NCBI RefSeq assembly: GCF_004118635.1
Contig: NZ_SDGU01000011.1
Coordinates: 1-51,683 of the forward strand
Direction: 5' to 3'
Source of the DNA: Chlorobaculum sp. 24CR
GTDB lineage: Bacteria; Bacteroidota; Chlorobiia; Chlorobiales; Chlorobiaceae
DNA length: 51,683 nt
The translations under genes were made by a program, and so were the position numbers. How positions within the stretch are numbered: the first letter of the stretch is position 1; each line of letters begins with the position of its first letter. The notes below the pieces were generated by a model, which saw nothing but the letters and a program-made list of their open reading frames with translations, searched no databases and was not told the origin of the DNA. This document shows, one piece after another, positions 39,063 through 50,506 of the stretch.

Positions 39063-39884
39063 TTAAGTTTCGTTATTTTGTTCTGAGGGCGTATTGTTTT
39101 TCTCGTATCTATTTTTCAGCCACCATCCGATAGCAGTTACAAGAACAGCCCCAATACCTCCAATAAACCATTGCCACCTTTCCCAATAAGTATTTATTAG
39201 CCAAATTGGTGTCACTTCAACATTGATATACCTGGTTAAAGTAGGTAGCATATCTATAGGGCCTCCAAGCGCGACAGGCAATTCACACCACACATTGAGG
39301 TATAACGGCAAACTTTCACCAGCATGTTTTGCCTGTATATGCCATCCCCAACGAGTATCACCAGATGGTTGTGTTGATTTTAATCCATCAAACTCTTTCC
39401 CCTCGACTGGCGTAATCTCAAAATCTTCACCTGTCAATTTTACACGCATTTTGGAACTCAACTTCGTCGTATCTGCTTCTATTCTTTGTGTTTTTGCAGG
39501 GTCTTGGCTTATGATTTTTTCGAGCTTCTTAGCCAGTATTTTTGGATTTTCAACAGGGTTCAATACAAAATAAATTGTGAATGGAGTGTCAACTTTTACA
39601 CTTGAAGGGATATTAAGCGAATAAGATGCGGTTTTAAGTCTTAAACGATATTGTTCTCGTTTTGCAGTTGTAGTCGAATCAATGTCGTATTGGCAGTAGG
39701 ATTTTTTATATTTATATCCGTCGCCCGACTTCTCTTTTTTACATTTACACTTGTCAGCCGACTTATTATTGCTGAAAAAAATACTGGTATCATTGCTGCC
39801 ATATTTGCCAGCTATAATTCCAGTTATAAAAATAATAGCTAAACCAATGAGCCAGATATGATAATTTTTTATTTCCGACTTCAT
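39063..39884 (-). CDS. Hypothetical two-pass membrane protein
   Basis: 273 residues that I do not recognise. A hydrophobic helix lies at about residues 10-27, and a second at about 238-258. The long middle region should lie in the periplasm; it has a Lys/Cys-rich patch (KCKCKKEKSG, about 47-56) and beta-rich text. The DNA is strongly AT-rich compared with the neighbours, suggesting transfer. It lies next to the toxin-antitoxin pair and the aminotransferase remnant. Confidence 0.55.
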   Translation of the reverse strand: MKSEIKNYHIWLIGLAIIFITGIIAGKYGSNDTSIFFSNNKSADKCKCKKEKSGDGYKYKKSYCQYDIDSTTTAKREQYRLRLKTASYSLNIPSSVKVDTPFTIYFVLNPVENPKILAKKLEKIISQDPAKTQRIEADTTKLSSKMRVKLTGEDFEITPVEGKEFDGLKSTQPSGDTRWGWHIQAKHAGESLPLYLNVWCELPVALGGPIDMLPTLTRYINVEVTPIWLINTYWERWQWFIGGIGAVLVTAIGWWLKNRYEKNNTPSEQNNET

Positions 39885-39933
39885 AAAGGTAGCAATTAAG
39901 GGTTTGCCATAATAAAATCAGTTATAATAGCTG

Positions 39934-40224
39934 TCAAAGCCTCTCAAGCCAAACGCCCGGCTCACGATGCTGATGAAAGAACGACACCACGAGCAACTCG
40001 TCATCACTCGGTAGATAGATAAGCGAATAAGGAAACTTGCGAAGGAGTACACGGCGAAACTCTGCTTCGATACGTCCATACCCCAAAGGAGTCCGAAGTG
40101 CGGAGGCGACTGCAGCATCGGCAGCTCGGGCAAACTCAAAGCCAAGGCCTTGGGCTTTTGATTCATACCATGCCTGAGCCTCCAGAAGCTCTTTTTCCGC
40201 CTCTGGTCGAACAACAATTCTCAT
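39934..40224 (-). CDS. RelE/ParE-family toxin
   Basis: 96 residues from the ATG at 40224. It has the ParE-like pattern RPEAEKELLEAQAWYE at the start, EFRRVLLRKFPYSLIYL in the centre and VVSFFHQHREPGVW at the end. Family members inhibit DNA gyrase (ParE) or cleave mRNA (RelE); the sequence favours the ParE branch, but this is not proven. Its start overlaps the antitoxin stop (TGATG), so the two are translated together. Confidence 0.85.
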   Translation of the reverse strand: MRIVVRPEAEKELLEAQAWYESKAQGLGFEFARAADAAVASALRTPLGYGRIEAEFRRVLLRKFPYSLIYLPSDDELLVVSFFHQHREPGVWLERL

Positions 40225-40454
40225 CACGACTTCCCTGAAAACAATCGCGATCTGACCTGTTCCCACGGAACGGCTGTTGAAGGATCAGCGCGATGTTCGG
40301 CGACGCGACGATGCAGTTCATCCTTTTGCGCCTGTGACAGTTCAATCGTCTCAGATGCCTCAGCGGCAATGCTGTCCCAAATGTCTTCGACAAGCTGAAT
40401 CCGCTCGGACACGGAAAGCTTCAAATATTCTGTACTGATGGCAGGTGTTGACAT
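40224..40454 (-). CDS. Antitoxin of the addiction-module component type
   Basis: 76 residues from the ATG at 40454, which is preceded by GAGGAG; a longer start at 40478 is less likely. The text LSVSERIQLVEDIWDSIA followed by LSQAQKDELHRRVAEHRADP and a VPWEQVRSRL end is the small antitoxin family paired with ParE-like toxins. It should neutralise the toxin and repress the shared promoter. Confidence 0.87.
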   Translation of the reverse strand: MSTPAISTEYLKLSVSERIQLVEDIWDSIAAEASETIELSQAQKDELHRRVAEHRADPSTAVPWEQVRSRLFSGKS

Positions 40455-40512
40455 GGTGCTCCTCTCAATCAAAGTCAATCTTCATAAAAACAGTGCGCTT
40501 GGCTTGGCTTTC

Positions 40513-40535
40513 TTATTCTACTAAAGTAGGAATAA
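40513..40535 (-). promoter_or_regulatory. Palindrome upstream of the antitoxin (possible operator)
   Basis: TTATTCTAC - TAAA - GTAGGAATAA forms an inverted repeat with one extra base, about 60 bases before the antitoxin start. Antitoxins usually bind such repeats to repress their own operon. Binding is inferred. Confidence 0.35.
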
Positions 40536-40791
40536 TCTGATGATCGTTCCTGTCAAAACCTCACAGATGTAGCCAAAAATCTCAATCTTCCTAATCACAC
40601 CGACATCGCCTGGGTGACGCCATCGTGTTCACGGGCCATGACGGTCAGCGGCACCCGCGCTGAGCGTTCTGGTTTACGGCGTTTTTCTGGGATCGAGTCT
40701 AAGCTGGATGCATCTCTTCGCTCAGCATGACAAGGCATTTATTCCTTCTGCCTCTCTCAGAAAATTGAGAAGCGCTTGCCTTACGACACAA

Positions 40792-40840
40792 AAACGCCCG
40801 GCAGGCCTCAGGATAACAGCTATCCCTCAGCCTACCGGGC
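40792..40840 (-). terminator. Terminator of katG
   Basis: A long stem with arms GCCCGG.AGGC (40796-40806) and GCCT.CCGGGC (40830-40840) and an inner GGATA / TATCC stem is followed on the minus strand by GTTTTTG. It lies 17 bases behind the katG stop. Confidence 0.85.
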
Positions 40841-40856
40841 TTTTCCCCACTAAACC

Positions 40857-43100
<2,244 letters not shown>

Positions 43101-43223
43101 TTATAAGTCTTATTCGCTCGCATTGGTTCTTGACGTGAAACGGCGCGCCTTTTCGTCATAACTGCAAATCGGAACGATTACTAATAAGAGATTAAAAAAA
43201 TATCCCCATATTCCCAGAGGATT

Positions 43224-43649
43224 TCAGCTTTTTGTCCGGCAATCGGAGCAGATTCCGAAAAAGTCGATGCGGTGTGACTCGATATCGAAGTCTGCCGATG
43301 TGCCGATGGTATCGTTGATTTCCGGAAAGAAGCACTCCTCGAAATCGATGATCTTGCCGCATTTGTTGCAGATCAGGTGGTAGTGCGGCTTCGTTTTGGC
43401 CTCGAACCGGTCGAAGGTGCTGCCCGCGTCGATTTTACGTACCAGCCCCTGCTCAATCAGGATGGCGAGGTTTCGATAGACCGTGCCGAGGCTCAGGCTG
43501 GGAAACTCCGCTTTCAGCCGGTCGTAGAGCCACGCCGCCGTCGGATGGCTTTCGGTGGAGCGAAGGATCGCCAGAAGCCGCTCTCTCTGGCGGCTGTGCC
43601 GATACGGTTTGACGGAGCGTTGCTGGATCATTGCCGGATAATTTTGCAT
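43224..43649 (-). CDS. perR: PerR-type Fur-family repressor
   Basis: 141 residues (starting at an ATG six codons later would give 135). It has the DNA-binding text [27 protein letters not shown] and [12 protein letters not shown]. Metal-site residues are in [25 protein letters not shown], with CxxC and the final CSDC pair. The Asp and His pattern and its place directly ahead of katG favour a peroxide sensor over a plain iron regulator. The specific name is an inference from context. Confidence 0.85.
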   Translation of the reverse strand: MQNYPAMIQQRSVKPYRHSRQRERLLAILRSTESHPTAAWLYDRLKAEFPSLSLGTVYRNLAILIEQGLVRKIDAGSTFDRFEAKTKPHYHLICNKCGKIIDFEECFFPEINDTIGTSADFDIESHRIDFFGICSDCRTKS

Positions 43650-43656
43650 TTCAAGA

Positions 43657-43717
43657 GGGACGGACGCGAGACCCGCCCCTGCACGTCATTCAGGACGGGC
43701 ACAAGACCCGTCCCTAC
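43657..43717 (-). repeat. Two REP-like palindromes in direct repeat (d and e)
   Basis: Copy d: GGACGGG (43694-43700) / CCCGTCC (43708-43714), loop CACAAGA, with CTAC on the right flank. Copy e: GGGACGG (43657-43663) paired with wobble to CCGCCCC (43674-43680). On the minus strand both read G[TC]AGGG, stem, CT[CT]G[CT]G, stem. They lie between the MFS stop and the perR start. Confidence 0.6.
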
Positions 43718-43720
43718 AGG

Positions 43721-45019
43721 TCACCCATCCTTTGCCTCCCGCGCCCGCAGCCACATGCCGCCCGCCATCACCAGCAAATTCACCGCGCCGACGATGATGA
43801 AGGGGGCTTTGGGACTCATGCCGTCGAAGAGGCGGCCTCCGGTGGTGGTGATGAAGAGGATGCCGATGGCTCCGCTGATGTTGAATGCGCCGATCACCGA
43901 ACCGCGCGCCTCCTTCGGGGCTTCCTGGCCGATGAGCGATTGCGAGCCGAGGAAAGCGCTGATCTGGCCAATGCCGAGCAAGACGAAGAAGATGAGCGAG
44001 TACGTTTCGAGCGGGTTGCCGATCATCGCCAGCGAGAGGTAGCCGATGGCCGCCAGCCCCATGCAGAAGGTGAGCGCCGTGACGCGGTTCCAGCGGTCGA
44101 TGAAAATGCCGATGACCGGCGCCCAGAGGAGCGCGGCGGCCTGCGAGACGATGAAGATGAAAGTGCCCTTCTTGACCGCCTCGGCTGGCTCCATGCCCAT
44201 GGCGATGCCGGTGGTCATGCCCCAGAGCGGCACGAAGGTGCCGATGATCGACTGGTCGCCGCGAGCCACGAAGGCCGCCGCGTAGGAGAGCAGAATTCGC
44301 GGATTGCGGGCGTGGCGGAAGCCGCTGGTGAGCAGCTCTTTCAACGGTAGCCGCTCCTCGTGGCGCACCGGCGTGCCGCCCTTGAGGCCGAAAAAGAGCA
44401 CAATGGCCGCGAGCACCGCCGTGCCCGCGATGGCCGCGTGCGCCCAGAATCCGGCCTCCGTGCCGCTGAATCCTCTCGCCACGAGCGTCTTGGGCAGACC
44501 GCCGAAAAACTGGTTCAGGATGACGATGCCGAGGCCGTTGAGGAATCCCACGATGGCGATGAGCTTGCCCCGCGACCGCTCCTTCGGGTAATCGACCAGC
44601 ACCGTCGCCAGGCCGCTGGTGACGGCCACCACGCCGACCGCGTAGATCATGCGGGCGATGGTGAGCTGGAACACGTCGGTCACGAGCGGGTAAACGAGGT
44701 AGGCGATGGCCAGCACGAGAAAGCCCGTGGCATAGACCGGCTTTCTGCCGATGCGATCCATGATCGCCCCGGCCGGGCCGAAGAGCAGGAGCGTGACGAT
44801 CTCCGTCCAGAAGACCAGGTCGCCGCTGAGGGTGCCCTGCTCCGACACCGGAATGTGCAGATGCTCGTTCATGATGTAGGCCTGGCCAATCGACACGAAC
44901 GTGACCATACCGATCGAAAAGAACGACGCGAAAAGGAAGCTCCACGCATGGCGGGGCAGTACCGACGGAGCCAGTTCGATGGGGCCTAATTTGGCGTTGG
45001 AGGAGGAGTTATCGGTCAT
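43721..45019 (-). CDS. MFS transporter
   Basis: 432 residues with about twelve membrane segments. The MFS motif after helix 2 is AGAIMDRIGRKPVYATGF (residues 79-96), and the mirrored IFIDRWNRV lies in the second half. No substrate can be named; no partner enzyme is adjacent. The stop is one base upstream of the REP-like repeats that separate it from perR. Confidence 0.85.
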   Translation of the reverse strand: MTDNSSSNAKLGPIELAPSVLPRHAWSFLFASFFSIGMVTFVSIGQAYIMNEHLHIPVSEQGTLSGDLVFWTEIVTLLLFGPAGAIMDRIGRKPVYATGFLVLAIAYLVYPLVTDVFQLTIARMIYAVGVVAVTSGLATVLVDYPKERSRGKLIAIVGFLNGLGIVILNQFFGGLPKTLVARGFSGTEAGFWAHAAIAGTAVLAAIVLFFGLKGGTPVRHEERLPLKELLTSGFRHARNPRILLSYAAAFVARGDQSIIGTFVPLWGMTTGIAMGMEPAEAVKKGTFIFIVSQAAALLWAPVIGIFIDRWNRVTALTFCMGLAAIGYLSLAMIGNPLETYSLIFFVLLGIGQISAFLGSQSLIGQEAPKEARGSVIGAFNISGAIGILFITTTGGRLFDGMSPKAPFIIVGAVNLLVMAGGMWLRAREAKDG

Positions 45020-45125
45020 CGGGATAGATGTGCGGTGGATAGGGTTGAATAAGGTGTTGTTGTATAAATGAAATTATTGCGCTTTGGTTCCAAAGGGTTG
45101 CGGTGTTTTGGGTTCTCTGGGAGCG

Positions 45126-45143
45126 CCGAGCGCCTGCTCGGCA
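45126..45143. repeat. Hairpin between the pentapeptide gene and the MFS gene
   Basis: GCCGAGC - GCCT - GCTCGGC, a 7-bp perfect stem behind the pentapeptide gene. There is no T-run on the minus strand. It may mark the end of that transcript. Confidence 0.45.
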
Positions 45144-45170
45144 TCTTTTGGCCTCCGAAGAATCCGATGC

Positions 45171-47378
45171 TCATTCGCTGGTGTCCAATAACTTACGTTT
45201 TTCCTCATCCGTCAACCCATTCAGCTCGTTGCAATTTCCGGCTTGAAGGCGTTTGCGCAGGATGGGTTTCAGGCCAATACGGGATGATGTAGAATTGTAA
45301 GACTCAGCATTGGTTATTTGTTGAATGATTCCGCGAGCGATGTCTGGAGATTTACAGGCAAGGTCGGCAAGATAGGTGTGCAGCTGCGCGGTGTACTCTG
45401 GTTCAACGAGTCGATTCGTGCACTTGATCGGCGAATTTTCCGAGATGAGGCAGGAGTCAAGAGTCGGGGCAGGGAGTCCAGGTTGGGTAGCTTTTTTCAA
45501 ACGTTCCAGAGCGGCATCCTTTGTTTTTTTATCCATGTAGATCGCCTGTAACTCGTTGCGTCGCTCTTCATATACTGAATCCGGCATAGGGGAGAAAACG
45601 ATACCTCTTGCATCGACAAGGGCTGTTTCTGTCTCGCCAAATGAAGCGCCGTACATGTCAGACTCACGTAGATCAGCGCCCTGAAGCTGAGCACGTTCGA
45701 GATCAGCGCCCTGAAGCTGAGCACCTCCGAGATAAGCGCCCTGAAGTTGAGCACGTTCGAGATCAGCGCCCTGAAGCTCAGCACTTCTGAGATCAGCGCC
45801 CTGAAGCTGAGCCATTCCGAGATCAGCGCCCTGAAGTGCAGCAATTTCGAGATCAGCGCCCTGAAGCTGAGCACGTCCGAGATCAGCGCCCTGAAGCTCA
45901 GCACCTACGAGATGAGCGCCCTGAAGCTGAGCGCCTCTGAGATGAGCGCCCTGAAGCTGAGCACTTTCGAGATAAGCACCCTGGAACTGAGCCATTCCGA
46001 GATCAGCGCCCTGAAGCTGAGTGCTGGTGAGATTAGCACCTTTAAGATCAGCCCCCCTTAAATCAGCCCGAACAAGAATACACCCAGAAAGGTCAGCATG
46101 TCGTAACTTCCTGCCTTTTAGATTGAGTGGCTCGATCTGCCGAATACCTTTTTCCCACTCATCAGAACGAATCAGCGCAAGCGTTTCCGGTTGTGGCTGT
46201 TTGGCGAACAACACTTGTTCTCGAAGTTCCAGCGTTCGCTTGCCCTTCAAAAAAAAGTAGCAAAACGGCGTTTGGCGGTCATGTGAGCCTTGCATGGTTG
46301 TGATGCTGCGTTCGAGTATTTCTCCATCCACCAGCATGGCAAGCGTCAGAGGCAAGCCCAGGAAGAGCGAGAGCAGCAAGGCAAGGCTGCCGCGAGGTGC
46401 GTCGGGTTGCCGGAAAAGCAGGATAGCGTACAGTACGATCAAGGTTACGGACGCAACAACGCCTGTTCTGATCACGAGATAGGGAGCGAGCGAGGAGATC
46501 AGGAAGAAACAGGTTCCAGTACCGAGCAGTGCAAGCAGCAGGCTGCCGGGTCGCGCAAGCAGCTTCGATTTGCGCAGAAAAAGTGCTGTAATGGCGGAAA
46601 GGGGAATCAGGAGCATTCCCGTCAGTGGTGGTAATATCTCGACGATTTTGTCGGTGAATGGCGTTGGTTTCTCAACATCGAAAGTCGTTCCAAACAAAAA
46701 CAGTATCAGCCCGCTCGCAAAAAGCCCGACCGGTATCCAGTCTCTTTTCCTCGGCAGGTGAGCGCGGTAGAGGTCGCGATAGTAGTTGCCCAGTGAGCCG
46801 GAGGGGTTGATGATGAGTGGCCAGAAGTAGGCGACCGACAACATGTCCATCCAGATGGCGATGCGTTGCATCCACGTCAACAGCTCTTCCTGATAGGCGA
46901 GAAACACCATCTGGAGCACGAGCAGGGTAACGAGCGGCAGCATGATGACGGTGATTGAAACGATCAGCGCCACGAATGGCTGCACGCGGGGGCCGGGTCT
47001 GCCGGCGATGTAGTAGGTGAAGGGGAAGATGTGCAGCCGGTCGCGCAGGCCGCCAATTTCGCCGTCCTCCGGCGCTGCCGCTGCATCGAAGGCGTGGAGC
47101 TTGCGGGAGAGCAACTGAAGCTGGAGCCGCAGGTTGAAATGCACCAGCGTCAGGATGAACGGCGCGAAGACGTAAAAACCGACTATCGGCACCTCGACAT
47201 TTACCAACGGCAACTGCACCCCCTTGCCGATCAACAGGTCGAGGTCGGTGGTGCCGAACACGATCACCAGCACATACACGCAGGTCGCCATGAACCCGGC
47301 GTGCAAAACCGCAAGCCGCTCCGAGGATTTATTGGCCACCTCCAGCAGCATCTGTGCCTCGGGTATTTGTTCGTTCAT
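45171..47378 (-). CDS. Membrane-anchored pentapeptide-repeat protein
   Basis: 735 residues. The first 330 hold about six to eight hydrophobic segments, with a conserved stretch HIFPFTYYIAGRPGPRVQPFVA. A tract of A(D/N)LxG-type pentapeptides, mainly as LQGADLxxAQ pairs, follows from about residue 425 to 580 and should form a right-handed quadrilateral beta-helix on the cytoplasmic side or in the periplasm. The C-terminal 150 residues are hydrophilic and ordinary. Other pentapeptide proteins bind DNA gyrase or act as scaffolds, but none with this membrane part has a known function. The DNA tract has a 30-base period. Confidence 0.85.
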   Translation of the reverse strand: MNEQIPEAQMLLEVANKSSERLAVLHAGFMATCVYVLVIVFGTTDLDLLIGKGVQLPLVNVEVPIVGFYVFAPFILTLVHFNLRLQLQLLSRKLHAFDAAAAPEDGEIGGLRDRLHIFPFTYYIAGRPGPRVQPFVALIVSITVIMLPLVTLLVLQMVFLAYQEELLTWMQRIAIWMDMLSVAYFWPLIINPSGSLGNYYRDLYRAHLPRKRDWIPVGLFASGLILFLFGTTFDVEKPTPFTDKIVEILPPLTGMLLIPLSAITALFLRKSKLLARPGSLLLALLGTGTCFFLISSLAPYLVIRTGVVASVTLIVLYAILLFRQPDAPRGSLALLLSLFLGLPLTLAMLVDGEILERSITTMQGSHDRQTPFCYFFLKGKRTLELREQVLFAKQPQPETLALIRSDEWEKGIRQIEPLNLKGRKLRHADLSGCILVRADLRGADLKGANLTSTQLQGADLGMAQFQGAYLESAQLQGAHLRGAQLQGAHLVGAELQGADLGRAQLQGADLEIAALQGADLGMAQLQGADLRSAELQGADLERAQLQGAYLGGAQLQGADLERAQLQGADLRESDMYGASFGETETALVDARGIVFSPMPDSVYEERRNELQAIYMDKKTKDAALERLKKATQPGLPAPTLDSCLISENSPIKCTNRLVEPEYTAQLHTYLADLACKSPDIARGIIQQITNAESYNSTSSRIGLKPILRKRLQAGNCNELNGLTDEEKRKLLDTSE
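45660..46080 (-). repeat. 30-bp coding tandem repeat
   Basis: GATCAGCGCCCTGAAGCTGA and close variants recur about every 30 bases, 12 to 13 times, within the pentapeptide gene. Each unit encodes two pentapeptides (LQGAD-L plus a variable one). The near-identity of units points to recent repeat expansion and contraction. Confidence 0.9.
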
Positions 47379-47503
47379 GCCGTGCGTTGGTCAGGTGGTT
47401 TCGTGTGTGTCGCGATTCGTTGAAATGCCCCTGCAAGGCAATGTAATGCTCAATGATGTCAGCGATGCCGATTTCGATTTGGATTGTGAGTCGTCAGAAT
47501 GCC

Positions 47504-48196
47504 TCACCCCCCGCACACCCGCAGGCGGCCGTCCTGCATGTGGAGGCAGCGGTCGGCGGTGGCGGCGAACTCTTCGTTGTGGGTGACGATGACGAACGAG
47601 GTCTGGCGTTCTTTGCTGAGCGTGGCCATCAGTTCGTAGAGCATCCGGCTGTTGCGGCTGTCGAGGTTGCCGCTCGGCTCGTCGGCGAGCACGAGCTTCG
47701 GCTCGTTCATCAGCGCGCGGGCGATGGCGACGCGCTGCTGTTCGCCGCCCGACAGCTCCGAGGGGAGGTGGTCGAGCCGCGCCTTGAGGCCGAGCTTTTC
47801 CAGCAGCACGGCGGCTCGCTCCTTGGCGGGCTTGAGCTTGCCGGTGCCGATGAACTCCGCCATCGCGACATTTTCGAGCGCCGTAAAATCCGAGAGCAGG
47901 TGGTGGAACTGAAAGACGAAGCCGATCTTGCGGTTCCGGAAAGCGGCCAGCTCCTTTTTCGACAGCATACAGCGGCTTCCCTCAAAGATCGGCGAGCCGT
48001 CGAAGCGCAATTCGCCCTCGTCGGGCGCGTCGAGCGTGCCGAGCAGGTTGAGCAGCGTGGTCTTGCCGCTGCCTGACGCGCCGATGACGGTCACCATTTC
48101 ACCAGGCCCCACCGAGAGGTCGATGCCGTCGAGAATGCGCAGCGGCGGCTGGCCGGGCAGGGCGTAGGATTTGACGAGCTTGCGTGCTTCGAGCAT
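47504..48196 (-). CDS. lolD: ABC transporter ATP-binding subunit, LolD/MacB-type
   Basis: 230 residues from the ATG at 48196. Walker A is GASGSGKTT, the signature [15 protein letters not shown], Walker B LVLADEP, and the His loop [10 protein letters not shown]. The N-terminal [13 protein letters not shown] and the [14 protein letters not shown] stretch match the LolD group, which powers release of lipoproteins from the inner membrane. No membrane subunit gene is adjacent. The ATG overlaps the proA stop (TGATG), so it is translationally coupled to proA. Confidence 0.88.
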   Translation of the reverse strand: MLEARKLVKSYALPGQPPLRILDGIDLSVGPGEMVTVIGASGSGKTTLLNLLGTLDAPDEGELRFDGSPIFEGSRCMLSKKELAAFRNRKIGFVFQFHHLLSDFTALENVAMAEFIGTGKLKPAKERAAVLLEKLGLKARLDHLPSELSGGEQQRVAIARALMNEPKLVLADEPSGNLDSRNSRMLYELMATLSKERQTSFVIVTHNEEFAATADRCLHMQDGRLRVCGG

Positions 48197-49458
48197 CAGG
48201 CGGGCCTCACCTGCCCCTGGCCTTCGATCAGCCATTTGTAGGTGCACAGCTCCCGGAGCGCCATCGGGCCGCGCGCGTGCAGCTTTTGCGTGCTGATGCC
48301 GATCTCCGCGCCGAGGCCGAACTGCGCCCCGTCGGTAAAGGCGGTCGAGGTGTTGGCATAGACCGCCGCCGCATCGACCCGCTTCATGAAGGCGTCGATC
48401 TGCGCCTGGTCGGAGGCGATGATCGCTTCGCTGTGCTTCGAGCTGTGGCGGGCGATGTGGTCGAGCGCCTCCTCGAAGCTTGCGACGGTTTTGATCGACA
48501 TCTTCAGCGACAAGTACTCCGTGCCGAAATTCTCCGGCGTGGCGAGCTGCAACAGCTCGTCCGGATAGCGGTTCAGCAGTTTGTAATACGACGCTTCGTC
48601 GGCGTAAAGCTGCACCATCTTCTCTTCGAGCAGCTCCACCAGCACCGGCAGGTCGTCGATGCGGCTTTCGTGCACGATGAGCGTGTCAAGCGCGTTGCAG
48701 ACGCTCGGGCGGCGCGTCTTGGCGTTGAAGACGATGTCGCGGCCTATCGCCAGGTCGCCGCTCTCGTCGAAGTAAGTGTGCACAATGCCCGCGCCGGTTT
48801 CGATCACCGGCACCGTGGAGTGCTTGCGGGCGAAGTCGATCAACTGCTGGCTGCCGCGCGGAATGATGACGTCGATGTAGCCCACCGCGTTGAGCAGGAT
48901 GTGCGCCGCCTCTCGCTCGGCGGGCAGGAGGTAGATCATCTCCGGATCGAGGCCGCGGTCTCGGATCACGGTCTGGATCAGCTCGACGATGGCGATGTTC
49001 GAGAACGCCGCGTCGCTGCCGCCTTTGAGCACGGTGGCGTTGCCCGATTTCAGGCAGAGCGCGAAGACGTCGAAGGTGACGTTCGGGCGCGATTCATAAA
49101 TAATGCCGATGACGCCGAGCGGCACCGAGACCTTCTTCAGCTCCAGCCCGTTGGGCAGCGTGCGCTCTTCGAGCACCCGGTCGAGCGGCGAGGGGAGCGC
49201 GGCCACGTTGCGCAGGTCGGAGGCGATCGAGTCGAGACGCGCCTCGTTCAACAGCAGCCGGTCGTAGCGCGGATCGGCGGCGTCCATCCGTTCGAGATCC
49301 TTGCGGTTGGCTTTGAGGATCGATTCGGCGGCGGCGGGAATGCGGTCGGCCAGATCGACGAGCAGGGCGTTGATGGTCTGTTCGTCGAGCGTGACGATCT
49401 TGCGGCTGGCGTTCTGGACGGCCTGAAAGTGCTGGACGATAGCTTCGTGTTCGGTCAT
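48196..49458 (-). CDS. proA: Gamma-glutamyl phosphate reductase
   Basis: 420 residues from the ATG at 49458, which is preceded by AAGGAG. It reduces the ProB product to glutamate 5-semialdehyde with NADPH. Family blocks are [16 protein letters not shown], the [14 protein letters not shown] stretch, and the catalytic Cys in [16 protein letters not shown]. The C-terminus has [17 protein letters not shown]. lolD is coupled to it by overlapping stop and start. Confidence 0.96.
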   Translation of the reverse strand: MTEHEAIVQHFQAVQNASRKIVTLDEQTINALLVDLADRIPAAAESILKANRKDLERMDAADPRYDRLLLNEARLDSIASDLRNVAALPSPLDRVLEERTLPNGLELKKVSVPLGVIGIIYESRPNVTFDVFALCLKSGNATVLKGGSDAAFSNIAIVELIQTVIRDRGLDPEMIYLLPAEREAAHILLNAVGYIDVIIPRGSQQLIDFARKHSTVPVIETGAGIVHTYFDESGDLAIGRDIVFNAKTRRPSVCNALDTLIVHESRIDDLPVLVELLEEKMVQLYADEASYYKLLNRYPDELLQLATPENFGTEYLSLKMSIKTVASFEEALDHIARHSSKHSEAIIASDQAQIDAFMKRVDAAAVYANTSTAFTDGAQFGLGAEIGISTQKLHARGPMALRELCTYKWLIEGQGQVRPA

Positions 49459-49650
49459 GGACGCTGGCTCCTTGAAAGGGATTTGTCGGAATTCTGAAGT
49501 GCAGGAAAGATAGCGATTCTTCGGCAACCCGCGCAATTGTCTGCCAGCAGGAATGGAGCTGCATCTCTTTCATTGATTACCTTTACGCTAACCGGGTTTG
49601 CCCGGCTTTCGCGGGAGTTCGCTAAACAGAGTATCTGAAAAGGAGGCGTG

Positions 49651-50463
49651 ATGACGGCCAACAATTTCAACTGCCCGGAAGCGGAACGCGACCGGATGCT
49701 GCTGACGCAGCTTGCGCCGAACTTTCTCGATCCGAAACACGAATGGCAACGGATTTTCGCCGAGCTGTGGGGCGCCTTTCTGCTGGTGCTTGTGGCGGCT
49801 GGCGGCCCGGTCGCGGTTGCCGGTTCCGGGAATCATTCGGGCGATGCGCTCTTGCCGGTTGCCCCGGGCCTCATGGTGATGGCCATCATCTACTTCATGG
49901 GTACGGTCAGCGGCGCGCATCTCAATCCCGCCGTGACGATCGCCTTCGCCATCCGCCGCAACTTTCCCTGGATTCGCGTACCCGGTTACATCATTGCCCA
50001 GATCACTGGAGGCTGGCTGGCGGCGCTCTTTCTCGGCTTCATGTTCGGCGACGGAGCTGTCGCGGCAGGCATGACGCTGCCGGGCCACGGGATCACGCCG
50101 CCGAAAGCGCTCGCCATGGAGGCCGTGCTGACCGCCGCGCTGGTGAACACGATTCTCGGCACCTCGTCGGGCGCGCGGAACATCGGCACCAACGGCGCCA
50201 TTGCCGTCGGCGGCTACATCGCGCTGGCGGGAATGTGGGCCGGGCCGGTCAGCGGAGCCTCGATGAATCCCGTGCGCTCCCTCGCTCCCGCGCTGGTGTG
50301 CGGCGACACCGCGCTTGCCTGGATTTACGTCGCCGGGCCGCTCTCGGGAGCGCTGATCGGTGTCGTCTTCGAATGGATTCTCAAAGGCCCGCCCACCACC
50401 TCCGGCGCGATCGCCGCCCAGGGCACGCTCGACATAGATGATAATGGCGACAACAGCGAGTAG
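49651..50463 (+). CDS. Aquaporin-family (MIP) channel
   Basis: 270 residues with six membrane helices. The two half-helix loops are SGAHLNPAVTIAF (NPA) and SGASMNPVRSLAP (NPV instead of NPA). The N-terminal cytoplasmic part of about 35 residues is longer than in E. coli AqpZ. A ribosome site AAGGAGG lies four bases ahead of the ATG. Water or a small neutral solute is the likely cargo; the NPV change means it cannot be called a plain water channel. Confidence 0.9.
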   Translation: MTANNFNCPEAERDRMLLTQLAPNFLDPKHEWQRIFAELWGAFLLVLVAAGGPVAVAGSGNHSGDALLPVAPGLMVMAIIYFMGTVSGAHLNPAVTIAFAIRRNFPWIRVPGYIIAQITGGWLAALFLGFMFGDGAVAAGMTLPGHGITPPKALAMEAVLTAALVNTILGTSSGARNIGTNGAIAVGGYIALAGMWAGPVSGASMNPVRSLAPALVCGDTALAWIYVAGPLSGALIGVVFEWILKGPPTTSGAIAAQGTLDIDDNGDNSE

Positions 50464-50506
50464 CCGTTTGGCAATCCGCATTTCCTCAATTATCAACCCC
50501 TGAACC

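Larger units (their letters stand above)
40455..40856. other. Intergenic region between the antitoxin and katG
   Basis: 402 bases. It contains a likely operator for the toxin-antitoxin unit, a GC-rich middle with no gene, and the katG terminator near 40.8 kb. No RNA gene is seen. Confidence 0.5.

Noticed and set aside
45660-46080. Regular 30-bp repeats that resemble a CRISPR array
   Set aside because: The repeats run without spacers of unique sequence, lie within one long reading frame, and translate into pentapeptide repeats. No cas gene is near.
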